From the NCBI GenBank assembly GCA_028023455.1, contig JAQFVV010013340.1:87849-151848 (forward strand): 64,000 nt of DNA, given 5' to 3'. Source of the DNA: Epiperipatus broadwayi. Its lineage: Eukaryota; Onychophora; Udeonychophora; Euonychophora; Peripatidae. Shown one piece after another: positions 13,736 to 26,654 of this stretch (positions are counted from its first letter, which is position 1; the number at the start of each line of letters is the position of its first letter). The notes under the pieces were generated by a model that was given only the letters and a program-made list of their open reading frames with translations, was not told the origin of the DNA and made no database searches. The position numbers and the translations under genes are program-made.

Positions 13736-14819
13736 AAGAAATTATAAAAAAAAAAATCAAAAACTAAATAAAATTAAGAAATCCAAAAAAAAAGGTGGCC
13801 TGGTAATGTTATATTTTATGTCATTTTGCAAAACAAACAATGTCATCAAGTGGAACATATGTCTAAAGAATTAATACCCCTTTTTCTTATGTGATTTTTT
13901 TCTTTGGCTTTTTTGAAAAAATATATAATTTTCTTTAGTATCTTTTAAAATTGTTTTGTAATAATTCAGTTGAATCTATACTTTGGAGAGAAACACTGTG
14001 GGGATAACTTATTACTTCTTTATTTTAGCATAAAGATGATAAACAATAAAACTTTAAATTTTCACCTTAACTTAAAATAAACTCAAATAAAAATCAAACA
14101 ATTTATTTCAAAACTTAAATGAAATTTTAAGTGATGATTAAATGAATTGTGAAAAAGTAGAAATGCCTAATTTTTAATTCTATTTGTTTTCATACTAGTG
14201 CTTGTGTTTTCTTTTATCTCTACACATGCACCAAGATCAATACTGCATTGTCTATTTATTAAACCAATGAGTTACAAGTGTGCATTAAAATATTAAATTA
14301 ACAGTCACTATTGACTTTTAATTGGTCTGACCTTGAACCTGATACTTTAAATCTAGATAACTGGTTATGTGATGTCTAGATGATAACTGAATTTGTTAAT
14401 TAATATTTTTTATTAACTCTAAACTATTTTAAAACCATTATTTAATAAAATTATTAACTGATGTTTTAAATTAAGAACTTTTATTAATATCTTTTTTCAC
14501 TCTTTCTCTTGCATTATTTAAAATCATATATATATACACACACATAATTTTAACGTTGATTGACAGGACCCAATTTTTTAAACACACTTATTACTTCTAA
14601 TAGGAATTTTTAACTTTAAATATTTTACGTGCATTCTCCAGCATCCACATATACACCTGCACATTAATACAATCACTTTTAATACAATAAAAATAAATTT
14701 ACCTATTGACTGACATTTAAAATGAATTAAAAATTAGAACTATTGTCAATCAGTTTTAGTCACTCTTTTAAAATTCTACATTGAAATACTTTCATATAAA
14801 TTGCTAGTTAGTGAATCAT
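13736..14819. other. AT-rich spacer
   Basis: Nothing beyond poly-A runs and a short CA/TA tract near 14528-14545. Confidence 0.5.
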
Positions 14820-14833
14820 AACTGCTATTTTTT

Positions 14834-14931
14834 AAGTGTCATAGCATCAGCCGGAACGCGAACCCGCAACCCGGGCAACTGCCTGCAAGTGCAAAGCAGT
14901 GGCGCTGACCTCTCGACCACCAATGCAAGAC
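14834..14931 (-). mobile_element. tRNA-derived SINE copy 2
   Basis: Same family and orientation as 12473-12572. The minus strand reads GCATTGG, TGGTCGAGAGG (A-box matching TRGYNNARNNG), an anticodon-like region with a small duplication, GGGTTCGCGTTCC (B-box region) and CTGATGC. A 14-bp direct repeat, AACTGCTATTTTTT, flanks it (14820-14833 and 14932-14945). Seven acceptor pairs can form, two of them G-T. Of the three copies this has the best B-box. Confidence 0.85.
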
Positions 14932-14945
14932 AACTGCTATTTTTT

Positions 14946-15999
14946 TAATTATTTATTTTAAAAAAATCAACAACTAAAAGTCCTAACAATGTTAACTATC
15001 CATTCCAAAAAGCATAAAATAACTTTATATACTATATCTATTTAAATCATATTTATCTCTACATTAACTATTCTTTAGTTTAAATATTAATTTTATTTTT
15101 TCAAGTAAATATTAAATAGTCGAAGATAATATTTTAAATACTACTAACTAATTGGATTAAGTGAATTGCTTTAACTCCTATTATTGAAGCATATAATTTA
15201 AGATATTTATTATGATAGCACATATAGATTTACTTATTATAATCTTATATTAAATAATTGTATGCTTTAAAACATATATCAAACCCACAGTGTTACATAT
15301 ATGGTTACAATATACAGCAACAGTATATTCCTGCTTTTATATACATTTCATCTATTTTTCCCCAAAGCTCCATCTGTTCTAGATTTATATCCACTCTGAG
15401 TACATGTATATAAGTGCCGACACGGTTATATTGGTATCCTCACACATATATGCAAACAAACAATATATATATATATATTACTGCATGTATATTTTATTTT
15501 AAAATAATGTATTTTGTATTATAGATTTTATTTTTTTATAAAGAGTCCATATGTTATTTTACATTTGAAATCACGTGTATATGTGCATGTTCTACACATG
15601 ATCGTGATATGTAGAGTAATATTGTTTAAAAGTTCTAAGGTCTAAATTTTAATCTTAAATAAGTTGTAAACAAAAAGCTACACCAGACACGCCAGATTTT
15701 AACAAAGCTGTCTGAGGTATTTTCCAAAAATGTATACATTTTGTAAACAAAATTACTGAATTGAAACTATTGTAAAGTCATTAGGGATTTAAAATGGTCA
15801 AGTTTAATTAAAAACATTCTGTTAAAAATTAACAGGGAGGTTTAAATGAATTAAATTATAAAATTTCATAGGATTCTAATTGATTCTCAAGAAGTAAATA
15901 GTCTTGTTGACTGCAAGGTGTTCTAATCCTTGAGTCATATAAATAGGCTTTATTTTTTGCTGTAAAGATTCTTTTTAATAATTTTAAGATGCATCACTG
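14946..15999. other. AT-rich spacer
   Basis: No supported feature. Confidence 0.5.
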
Positions 16000-16260
16000 C
16001 ATTGCTGCTGCAATCCACGCCAGTTTTCACTCCAACATGTTTGGTTAAGAAACAACATATTTGTGATTTCTCCAAAAAAGATGGCAGTCTCTAATCATTT
16101 TAGGCATGTTCATCATCACAGAGATGGGGAACCTTCTAGAAGCCTACCACAAGAAGACATCTTAATCCAAACCGCCTATCTAGAGAGGACTGCCACTATG
16201 CTTACCATTTGATGTGACTGCATTGCAAGCTACAACCAAGAAGATCAGGAATATTCTTTT
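16000..16260 (+). other. Coding-like patch of unknown origin
   Basis: A stretch of near-normal base composition inside AT-rich DNA. One plus-strand frame is open for roughly 60 codons without a Met start (about 16060-16210) and reads HVHHHRDGEPSRSLPQEDIL followed by a Thr/Ala/Tyr-rich segment. It ends in a stop and resumes. It could be an eroded exon or transposon ORF. I do not recognise it. Confidence 0.25.
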
Positions 16261-17373
16261 CAAAGGGTGCAGCGGTCTACAAATTAATCTTTAAATCTGT
16301 AATTTTAATACTAAGCTAGCTTATTTAATATAACAAATGTTTGATCCTATTTCTTAAAATTCTTTGAAGTTAAATCATTTATAAAATTAAAATTATGTAA
16401 AACTTGCCTGAATTCATTGTTATAGTGTAAAATAATTTATTTCTCTAAACTATAAATAAGTGCAATCAGTTATGACTTAAATTTCTTTAAACTGCAGGTC
16501 GTGCCTATATTTATTGTTTTAACTATTTTATCAGAATTTATTATATATGTTATAATATGCCAGTCTTTCAAAACAGCAAATACTAACAATTAATTTTAAC
16601 AGAGATAATTAATATCTCTATCTTAAATATTTAAGAATGCTACTTTGCATTTTGAATCGCTGTTTCTAAATCCTATATTAATAGATAATAACCGATCGCT
16701 ACATGCTAGTTATTATTGTTGTATTATTGATTTTATAAATTGCATTATATTTTGCTAGGAATTGCTTAGCCAGTTATTATAACGTGACTTTTTGATATCT
16801 GTTAGTTAAAAGTGATGGGATAGCTAGAGATGATAATAAAGTATCTTTGTTAAAGTGTATTAATGTCCATGAAATATACATCCCCTATATAAATATGTAT
16901 ATATATATATATGCAGATTCAGTATTTTGATTTAGGTTATAATTTAATTTAAGCTCTTTTTGTTAGCATAATTATAATGCTAGTTTAAGAACAGGGTTGT
17001 GTTGGTTTATAGCAGTTGTCTGTTTTAGACACAATTAATTAATTATATGTATACATATTGGTATTTTGCTTGTGGATTGTGAGAGTGCCTTTACAAAGTA
17101 CACATTCATATGTTTACATTTTATTGCACCTTTTTAAATGGGTTCACAGTAACTGACCACTCCATTTCCTAATTCAGGTATGGCTATCTTTATTAGAACT
17201 GGAAGACGAAGGTACAGACCATGATGACAAAACCTATCTGAGTTCCTGAACTTATTGGTTCTTATATTAATTGCAGCAAACAATCTGGTCTTGGAGCACT
17301 GAGTGCTGAAGCTCTTGAATAATTACTAACTTGCACCGCAGACTTATTCCTTAATATTTTATTCAGTACTATA

Positions 17374-17374
<1 letters not shown>
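16261..17374. other. AT-rich spacer
   Basis: Contains a GC-richer, stop-containing patch at about 17160-17340 without coding signal. Confidence 0.45.

Positions 17375-17427
<53 letters not shown>
17375..17427. repeat. (TA)n/(TG)n compound microsatellite
   Basis: A TA run followed by a TG run, the same compound type seen at 29577-29627. Confidence 0.9.
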
Positions 17428-17428
<1 letters not shown>

Positions 17429-17551
17429 AATCTAAAAGTAACCAGTTCCTTTCCTCCTTATTAATGAACTATTTAGCATTAGACTGAAACTCAAATCTTG
17501 GTTACCAGGTTACATCTGCAGTATCTTGAGCTTATTTATTCACTCACTCTG

Positions 17552-17660
<109 letters not shown>

Positions 17661-20329
17661 AAAAAAACAGCCATCTTAGTGCCATATGTAGTCATCATCT
17701 TGACTAGGCTATCATCTTGTAACATCAGCAAATCATGTACAATAGGATAGGCATATTAAATGATTATAGACATGATTTATCAAACACACATACACCTATT
17801 TTAATATGTTAAAATGAGACAGCTGTATTGATAATCATCTCACCCATAATGTAAATGGCTGCATGTGTTGACCACACATGGGTAACACTATATAATCCTG
17901 GTCATTTTTTACTTCATATTATGTTATTGTTTTAATAAACATGTTTAAAATATAAAGTTGTTTTATATATTTCTTGCTTGTATTCCTATTCAATCCAAAT
18001 CTTATTACTTATTTCAATTTCTTAATGATTCTATATGTTGAATATGTATTGTTTTAGTTAAATAGTTAGCTGTTATGAGTTTATTTTAAATCTTCAATTA
18101 GGTTGCTAATTATCCTTGAGTTTCATGTTATTCCCTGTTGAGAGCCAGCTGCTAGGAGAAATTGAGATCTGTTTTACCTCAGAAATGTCATTCATAAGGT
18201 TGTAAATCAAGGAGTACTAGCAAACGAATTGAAGTTTGGTTGCATTTGAGATCTTACCATCTCATTGGTGTACCTTGCCTCGACTCTGGATTTTGTTACA
18301 TAAATGTGCAAATTTGACCGTTACAATATATATTATTGGAAGATACTTAAATGCATGATTTACAATTTTTTGTTAAAACCATTGCCAAAAGGGGTCATGT
18401 CGGAATGAGTTTCTATTAACAAAAATTATGTTATTCTTCATAACAGTGGTCTAGCAATAAAAAATGTTTTATCTCTATGGTGATTAGTGTTTTAAACAAC
18501 ACGAGATGGGGAACCACTTTATTGTTTGTAATTAAAATATCTAAAAGTTAAAGTTAATTATCGTTTTTCATTACTCAGATATCAAATGACAAAGATATCA
18601 TCTACATAACTTAGCCTTATCAATAGTTTATTAATTCTTTAATATATATTTTTTTAAGCTTCCATTAAAAATATAGATGAATAAATTGATGAGTCTATAT
18701 GATATTTTTTATCCATAAATGTTGTTGGTTGTATATATATACACACACACACCTAATTATGTAAATATTAGAATGATTATAAACTAACAGTATGCATAAG
18801 ATCATAATTTACTTAAAACTTTCTCCTGAGGTTATTAAAGGTCAGTTTGGTAAACGAATTTATTTAAGATGAATTTCAAATTAAACAGAATTAATTTATC
18901 TTTAAACCATTTTTGAAGAATAAATTGATAATCGAATATATTATATTTACTAATATATTTTGCATTTGATTATAAAATATCTATCTATCTATCTCTCTAT
19001 ATATATATATTTGCATAATCATTTATTTGTAATTAATTAAATGTGTATTTTTAATATCAACATTTTAAAATTACTAATGTTACTTTTTTTTTAATTTGTC
19101 GATATAATTAGAGCTTTAATAAAATAGAATTTGTTAATAACTGAAATCTTTAGCAAAACTTTTAAAATAGTAGTTGCAATAATAGAGTTGTCTTTTAAAA
19201 ATCTTTTTCAAACATTTAGACACGAATTTTTACTTAAACAAATCGACATTAACAAATTTTCACTAAAATAAAATTTAAAAGAAATTATAAAAATTATTTT
19301 TATAAAAAAATTTTATATTTTTTCCCCCCCCAAACTTCCCACCTTCACCATTATACTACCCCCCCCCAAACTATAAAAAAAAGTGAAGGAGATATAATAT
19401 ATTTTGTGTGTGTGCATACACAAATAATATAACGCCTTGACAAGACATACAAAATCAGTGCATTTGATATTAAATAAAAAAATACTACATTTAATAAATC
19501 ATTTATATTATAAAAATTGAACAATTTGTATTATATATATATATATATGATAAAATCGATGTTGACAAAACAACAAAGATAGTTGAAAACGCTTCTCAGT
19601 GACGGTTATAGATATATTTTTATAAACTTTTAAATACTGTATTTATATATATATATTCATTGATGCTTATAAAGTAATTCAGACAATTAATGTAATTGGA
19701 ATTACATGAAAAATTATTATTTATTTATAAGATTATTAAAATTAATAGCAGTTAAATCTGCTTTTGCAAGCTGGTCTGTAATCCAATTATAATGAGACAG
19801 TGTGATTACTTGTGCTGAATTTAATTTTATGCTTATCAGGTTCACATGATATGTATTTATATGGGGATTGATAATTATTAATAAATAACAGACTGTCTTA
19901 GCACCACGTATCTTCTAAATTCAAATACTTTTGTTACACATAGATCCAATTAATTATTTATGACTTATCACTAGCCATACCAATGCACAAATTTATGAAC
20001 AAACCAATTGCTGAAAATTTATTATATATTGTCAAAGTATTGAATTTTTTTATGAATAAATGATATGTAAATTTATTCAAAGTTTTTTTTATATATTTAA
20101 ATTTTACAGAAGTTAAAGACAACTATATTACAAGTAGAAATAATCTAGATTAAATCAAGCACTCAAATTTTTTAGCCGAAAATAACTACTGCAATGACTA
20201 ACTACATATAGCAGCTATTTAAAAATAAAAGAAAACTACTTTAGAAATTACTTTTATATTAACTATACAAAAAAATCTACAGTATATAAATATGTTCAGA
20301 TATACAACGTGCTAGACATATTTCTTGAT
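17661..20329. other. AT-rich spacer
   Basis: No gene recognised. It holds homopolymer C tracts (19323-19370), short TATC and TA tracts (about 18981-19011, 19536-19549) and a non-coding-looking patch near 18110-18300. Confidence 0.5.
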
Positions 20330-21500
20330 TTATTTGTTATTTTGTGCAGTGATGTCATTTAGTTGTTTTCTACACAAAAGTTTTCTTTTTGAAATCAATG
20401 TCTTGTCTAACAGTAGCTTTTCATGTATTTTACTTTCTGCTATATCTTCCTAATAGAAGCAGTCAATATTGATATTTTAGACTGCTTTTTATCATAATCC
20501 TTATAATATCAATAGGATTTAGTTCTCTCATGAAAACCATAGTCAATTTTCATTTTAGGAAATGCACATTTAATTAATTTTACTCAATACATCAATTCTA
20601 TAGTATTACATTCTACAAGCTGAAAAACATATTCACTGGTTTCTTGATCTTACAATTATATTTTTAAAATTTTACAGAGCATCTTTAATTCAAATTTTTT
20701 TAATACCTTTTCATATTTCATCAATAAGATGTTGAAGCTTCACTTATGTAGAATAAATTAAATTAAGTAACAGCTCTACATAATATTACCATAGTTGTAA
20801 TAGTTATTCTCTGTACTAAAATACTCTATTTTTAGCTTATTCAAAACAGCGGTACTTTGGAGTCTGTGTTAATCTCAACATGTAAGCACATCTTTCTATT
20901 TGTAAATTTACCAAAGTATTTAAATTGGTGCACATTCTCAAGTTGATAGATATTTATGCTAAAAATTGCTAAGAATTTTTCTTCCATGACTGGCTAATGA
21001 AAAAATTGAGATTAAATGGACTTTTGATTTAGCAAAAATAACACAATCGTTAGCATATTGCAATCCATAAATTCAAAGAGGTGAATTTCTAGTTTTTATT
21101 TTTAATTGATTTAAATCAAATTCCACCATCAAATCTGTATAGCATATTTATGATTGTTTATTAAACTGCCTATAAATAGTTTCCAAGGCAACCATCATAA
21201 AAATAGAAAACCATTTAGAAGCAACTACTCATCTTTATTTAACAACATTTTTAATTTCAAATATCTCAGATTCTTCACCTATAGTTGAAATATTTCTTCT
21301 CATGTCATCATGTGCAAGTTATATAATTAATAAATTTTTGTTCTATTTAATTAAATAAATCAAATTTATTGACCAAATCAATGAAAACCATAATGAATCT
21401 TTTTTGTTCTTGAAACATTTTTAACATTTGTCTGGCAACAAAAACCATATCTATAATGTTTCTTAATTTTCCAAAAATACATTGAGTCTTATACAATATC
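20330..21500 (-). pseudogene. Decayed LINE reverse transcriptase (CR1/RTE-like)
   Basis: Read on the minus strand, with several stops and frame changes, successive segments match the canonical reverse-transcriptase order. About 21490-21370 reads QCIFGKL, IDMVFVARQ and MVFIDL (fingers/palm with the first catalytic Asp). About 21330-21240 carries a segment like LHDDM...E.FE.KN.VKQ. About 21061-21041 reads YANDCVIFAKS, the YADD box with the second position changed to Asn. Near 20930 QFKYFGK matches the 'FKYLGS' thumb motif. The remainder to about 20330 resembles the C-terminal tail. The catalytic change plus many stops make it inactive. Confidence 0.72.
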
Positions 21501-21839
21501 TTATGTATAATAATGATATTTGATGACTGGAAGCAACATATACAATAATATCCTTATATGTTTTTGTTCTAATAGATAATAATGAAATTCAATGATAATT
21601 AATGCAATATTATCTATTCCCTTTATTTTTAAAAAAAATTAACATTAGAAACATCCATAAGATCAAGCATGTATAATTTTATGGGACCTTATTGTTTTAA
21701 AACAATTCCAGTATTTTTGTATATCCATAGGTCCACATTTATTTTTCACAAATTCTAAAATTTGTGAAGTTAACAACATATCCCCATCACATGATCACTA
21801 TTTCTTATGCTAGAACCAATTAGTACCACAAGAGTAATC
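21501..21839. other. AT-rich sequence, possibly upstream part of the LINE remnant
   Basis: Composition resembles the reverse-transcriptase remnant next to it, but no motif could be read. Confidence 0.35.
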
Positions 21840-22158
21840 AAATGTATGGGTATTGAACTGGATTCAGACTCATATTATTATATAAGCCATTGAGCTTAGA
21901 TTGAAAATATTGTGTTTTCAATTTTATTCTCATAGTTTTGTAGTTATGTAGAGATAAAACATGGCTGCTGTGGGGTTGCATTAGATCCTATGTTCTAGGT
22001 ACAGTGCTCTCAGATCCAAAGCTCCTCACTGGTGAAGGACACAAGCTAGAAATTACTCTGGGGATATTGGGTGAGTAGGCACTGGATAGGGATTTTATGA
22101 AACAAGCCTTCTGGCATCCATTGATTACTCTGATTGGCATTTAGTGGCACTACTGTTT
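21840..22158 (+). repeat. Dispersed repeat family A, copy 1
   Basis: Shares an ordered run of segments with the inverted pair at 49416-50127: TTGAGCTTAGATTGAAAATATT, TTTTGTAGTTA.GTAGAG, GGTTGCATTAGATCCTA, GTAGGCACT.GATAGGGATTTTAT and GCCTTCTGGCATCCATTGATT. This copy has diverged and lacks the terminal GGCAAAACTCTCCAT box of the others. It is probably a non-autonomous transposon; type unknown. Confidence 0.75.
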
Positions 22159-22375
22159 TTTCTGTTTTAATAACATATCACCATCATATTTAAAAAAAAT
22201 TTTCAGATGTATCATTAGCATCTGTAGTCTTTTCATTTCTAAGATTACAAAATGAGTTTTTTTTTTATTTTTTCACTAACCTGAATCTCTTTATCCAAAT
22301 CTAAAAAAATAAATAACATGTAAATGTTACTAAAAGTCATCATCTTAATTCTTGCATCGTTTCACTTGTTTAAAC

Positions 22376-24665
22376 CAGTGTTGTTCAACCCTTGGTCCGC
22401 AGCCCAGCACCGGGCTGCAGAACTTTTCTGCAGGTCCACGTGCTAGATGGGCAGTAAAAAGTTTGTAATAATAAATAATAAGAGTTTAAACTTTTAATTA
22501 ATATAGCCAATTTTTATTTATTTTTTCCATCTCATTTTTACCCAATTAAAAAGAAAAAGGAAAACAGAATGAAACAAAATCTAATCAATCATTCATAAAT
22601 TAATTTGTTTTTCTAGTTATCACAGATGTTTATGGGGGGGGAGGGTAGAATTAAATTTTTTATTACTTTTCTAAAAAAAATTTAAAAAAAGTTTTTTATT
22701 ATATAAACTTCATATATATATATTGTAAATTTCGATAAGTCTATCTATATTTTAAAAATTGTCATTTGTTATTAAAAAAAAAAATCTCTTTGAATTGATG
22801 TTTATATATGAAGTATTATTATTGTTTATGGTTATTAGGTATAGTTATTGTTTGAAGTTATTATTTTATTTATATGTTAATGGTACATCGTTATGAATAT
22901 TTAATTATTATAAATAAATAAAGACATATAAATTGTTGATTATATAAAAAAATTGTTTTATTTGCAGTGATTATTAAAAAAATGCAATATTATTATTTAT
23001 GTATATTTTTAAAGCTGTCAAGTAAATTTTCAATTTAATATTTTATATATATGTTTGATATTTTTTTTTTTTAATGTTAATTGTTTAAAAGAAAACATAT
23101 GTAACGAGGGTTTTCAAAACAGCATTTGCTAGCACGTGGAGCAACAATGAAAAAGAAGCCATTATTATTATTATTAAGATAGTAATAAAACCAACTGAAG
23201 GATAAAATTTTGTTGTACTTTATTTCTTTGAAATTACCATTCTTCAGAATATCGGAATAAGATAGATTTCTATGGTAAATACATAAATCATGACCTGCTA
23301 ATTGAGATATATCGCAGCCAAGAGGCTGCACCGTTTCTTTCATTTATTCCAAGGCAGTTTAAAATGAAAAAACTAAGAAAATTTCAATACATATATTTCA
23401 TCGCGTCTGAAGCCGAAATTTGACATAGCTATCTGGAATCTATAATGGTCAATCTAATAATAATCTGGAGGTAACTAGAATTAATATATTGGATTTAACA
23501 CTTCAATTTATTTATTTATTTTTCAAGGAAAGAAATTTTAAAAGAATAAAATATACATATATCCAAGAATTAACAGTTTTCTCTAACGTGATAATTTCCT
23601 CACCTTTACTAGAATGCATTCTAATATTAAACGGATAAAGAAATAAAACAAAGGAATAAGTTGACTTTTGAAGGAAAACTGGACATGTGAACTTTGAAAG
23701 GTAGTTAATAATGTTATATGTATAAATGATATATAAATATATTTTTTTGAGATTGATATTTTTGTTTACTTTTATTTTTCATTATAAAAATATAACGTTT
23801 TATAAATATTCAATTCAAGTGTCTTGTTTTCTAACAGCGATAAACGTTTAACAGATGTTAAAATTAATACTTAAGTAATTTAAAATCTTAAAGTATGGCT
23901 TATAGGTTTGGGTTGTATATGAGTTGTTATATATATTTTAATAAGTAAATTTGTATTCGTAAATTTTTATTATAAAATTTTTATCATTAATTTATTTATT
24001 TTCATTTTTTTTTTAAACTTCGTATAATAATTTTTATGCATGCCAAAACAATAATTATATGTATTTGCTGTATGTGATATTTTTTTTTTATTATTTTAAA
24101 TATCTGAAAAGTATAAGTATGAATTTGTATTTATATTGATATCTACTTGTTAAGCATAGATATGTCTTTATATATTTAATATATATACTTATTGCAAGTA
24201 TATATGTATATTTATTATTTGGGTTTGTATTTAAAACATTGATATTACCTAAAATTAAACAATAATATAAAATAAAGGATGTACTATTTGTTTTATAAGT
24301 AACGTCTTTGTAATTTATTTGAAAGAGCGGTAATATATTATTCTTATTTTTCTTTTAATGCTAGAGTCATTATGAAATTAATTGAATTCACAATTTATTT
24401 ATATATAACCGGGATAATTTTGTCTTTCTTCAATTTAAATGGAATGCAGCAAGTACGTTCCATTACAATATATATATATATAAAACTTTATCTTACATAT
24501 TTAACATTGTTGTTTTGATCAGTTATAACAATTATGCTTATCTTTAAGAAAATGTATCTATAGACTTCTGCCAGTCTGCGAAATCTTATCCTTATTTTTG
24601 CTGGTCCGTGGAACCTTATCCTTATTTTTACCAGTCCACAGGTGTGAAAAGGTTGAAGACCACAG
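22376..24665. mobile_element. hAT-superfamily-type DNA transposon, about 2.3 kb, no intact transposase
   Basis: Begins CAGTGTTGTTCAACCCTTGG and ends ...GGTTGAAGACCACAG, imperfect terminal inverted repeats of the CAG...TTCAACC type common in hAT elements. Identical 8-bp direct repeats GTTTAAAC lie at both ends (22368-22375, 24666-24673), fitting the hAT duplication length and its nTnnnnAn pattern. The ends carry subterminal repeats: near 24570-24665 CCAGTC or CTGGTC and CTTATCCTTATTTTT recur about every 30 bases. The interior is AT-rich with one short minus frame (23077-23343) lacking any DDE/RNase-H or BED motif. It is therefore probably a non-autonomous derivative. Orientation is undetermined. 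Confidence 0.85.
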
Positions 24666-24673
24666 GTTTAAAC

Positions 24674-25432
24674 TATCATTTCTATCATATATAAAGTGGC
24701 ATTGTTAGATTTAGTAAGAATGTAATACCATTTCTTATATCCATATCTTGCTTTCATTGCATCAAAAACGAGCTGCAGTAAACATGATAAGTGAATAATT
24801 CTTTGCAATTTTACTCCACCATTCACTTATAAAAAAATATATTAGTCATTGAACTTCTGACCTCATATCATTCTACATCCACATTTAATACTTCATTTTC
24901 TTTTCATCAAATTACTAATAGTAAAACCTCATGCTTCTGTAATAGAACAATTCTGGAGTTGCAAAATATCAATCTTACAGTTTAATAACTGTTGAGGTTT
25001 AATATTTATAGTAGTTAGGCTCAATGAATGAACATTAATTTTTTTCTAAATATGACTAGAATAAGATCTATTTTTTTTTAAAAAAAAATTAATCTTGGAG
25101 TTCACTAATATATGATCCATCCAGAATTCTGCATTTAGAGTGATTATGTAATATTTGTAATATAAACTTATATTCTACTTCTGATTATAAAATAATCTAT
25201 TAAATGATATTGTTTTGATCACAGGTACAAAGACATTTTTATAGTGATTTTTTTTCTCCCTAAGCAATGTTTTTGGGATACCCAATCCATTTACTGTTAA
25301 AAACATCAATAATAATAGATTTTTTAATACACAGTATCAATCCCATTACTGCCAAAACATTTTGACCAATGTCCTCTATTTGTAGAATATGCATGAAAGT
25401 TCCCCCAAAAAAGAAAAATGATAATTTAACAG
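24674..25432. other. AT-rich spacer
   Basis: No recognised feature. A minus frame at 25260-25496 overlaps the palindromic repeat and has no known motif. Confidence 0.45.
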
Positions 25433-25616
25433 TATTTAGTATGAGATCTCCACCATTTTGAATTTCAAAAACAACCAAAAATGTCATCTGACCCATCTAA
25501 GTAATAAAAAAGTACACAAAAGCACCAAAAATTTAGAACTCGGGTCATGTGACTAACTTGAAAAAAAGGGAAGTTTGGGGTCATTTTTGAAATTCAAAAT
25601 GGTGAAGATCACATAC
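25433..25616. repeat. Inverted repeat with about 38-bp arms
   Basis: The left arm near 25435-25473 and right arm near 25579-25616 are inverted copies around a loop of about 105 bases. The shared core is CACCATTTTGAATTTCAAAAA, with GAGATCTC/GTGATCTT differences outward. It may be a MITE or a foldback relic. No target-site duplication was identified. Confidence 0.65.
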
Positions 25617-26632
25617 TAAAAGAGCACCTAATAATTTTAGTTGACATGGAATAAAAGATTTCTTTCTATCCATTTTTGAATCTAAAGTCAGAACAAAGAC
25701 TTTAATACACCTAATACTGTTTTTATTAGGAAACTCAATGTTTTAATATTTTCATTCATATAATGAGGATTTTCAACAATAAAAGATGCTATCTACTTTC
25801 ACTAATTGATCTTCCTATTCAACAATCAAAGTGTATCCATTTACCTGATCTATTAAACAATCTTCTTCCTGGAGGTTACGTTTCACTAAAAGCAGCTATA
25901 TAAATCATATATCTTGATAATTTTTTAGATACCTAGTAGTCATCTTTATCTATGTTGAAGTATTTGTGTCAAGTGAAATTTGTATATTCAGTGTATCCAT
26001 ATGAAGAAATTAGAATTATAATACTTATAGTTTTGCTCTTGGTTTTTCTATAAACCATATTCTTATTTCTAACACTCCATTGAATAATTTATTATGTATG
26101 ACAAGCTAGCAGACTGCATGAGACAGGTCATTTTAAAACACATTTCAGGCCATTTTTACTTCAGTAATAGGAAATCCCAAATAGGGCTGCATAAATGTAT
26201 AATTTTGCCATTTCAAATCTCTATATTAAATCCAGTTTTAATCAGACTCTTTATTAATTGTGTAACTTGATCATAAATCATAACTATTCACTGTTAGCCT
26301 ACTAAGTCTTTTCCTATCCTCACTTTCTTAACTGTCAGGAAGCTAGAGAAAATAAAATAAAAATGGAAATTATAACTACAAATGTTGTATATGTATTTTT
26401 AAAAGAATATTATTTTAGAAATGCACAATACCATTATTACTGTTAGTACAAGATTTCTAGTGGAATAAGTGACCAATGACTGGAACCTACACTGTCTCAA
26501 ATCACTGAATGAATAGTGATACAGAAAATACTGTATTGGAAACAGTGCTTGTCTTTTAATGAACCAATATTCTATACTACAAGATCACAGGAGGTAGTCT
26601 TTGCATGGCACCACTTAAAGTATATTTACAAC
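25617..26632. other. AT-rich spacer
   Basis: No supported gene. Confidence 0.45.
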
Positions 26633-26654
26633 TGACCTTTATATATAAAGGTCA
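26633..26654. repeat. Perfect 22-bp palindrome with TGACCT/AGGTCA ends
   Basis: The sequence equals its own reverse complement: TGACCTTTATA followed by its reverse complement. The ends are everted AGGTCA-type nuclear-receptor half sites. A further TGACCTTTGAA occurs at about 26668. Binding is only a possibility; chance palindromes are common in AT-rich DNA. Confidence 0.6.

Noticed and set aside
12473-14931. Functional tRNA-Ser/Leu genes
   Set aside because: Irregular anticodon loops, diverged B-boxes, A-rich tails and target-site duplications show these are retroposons.
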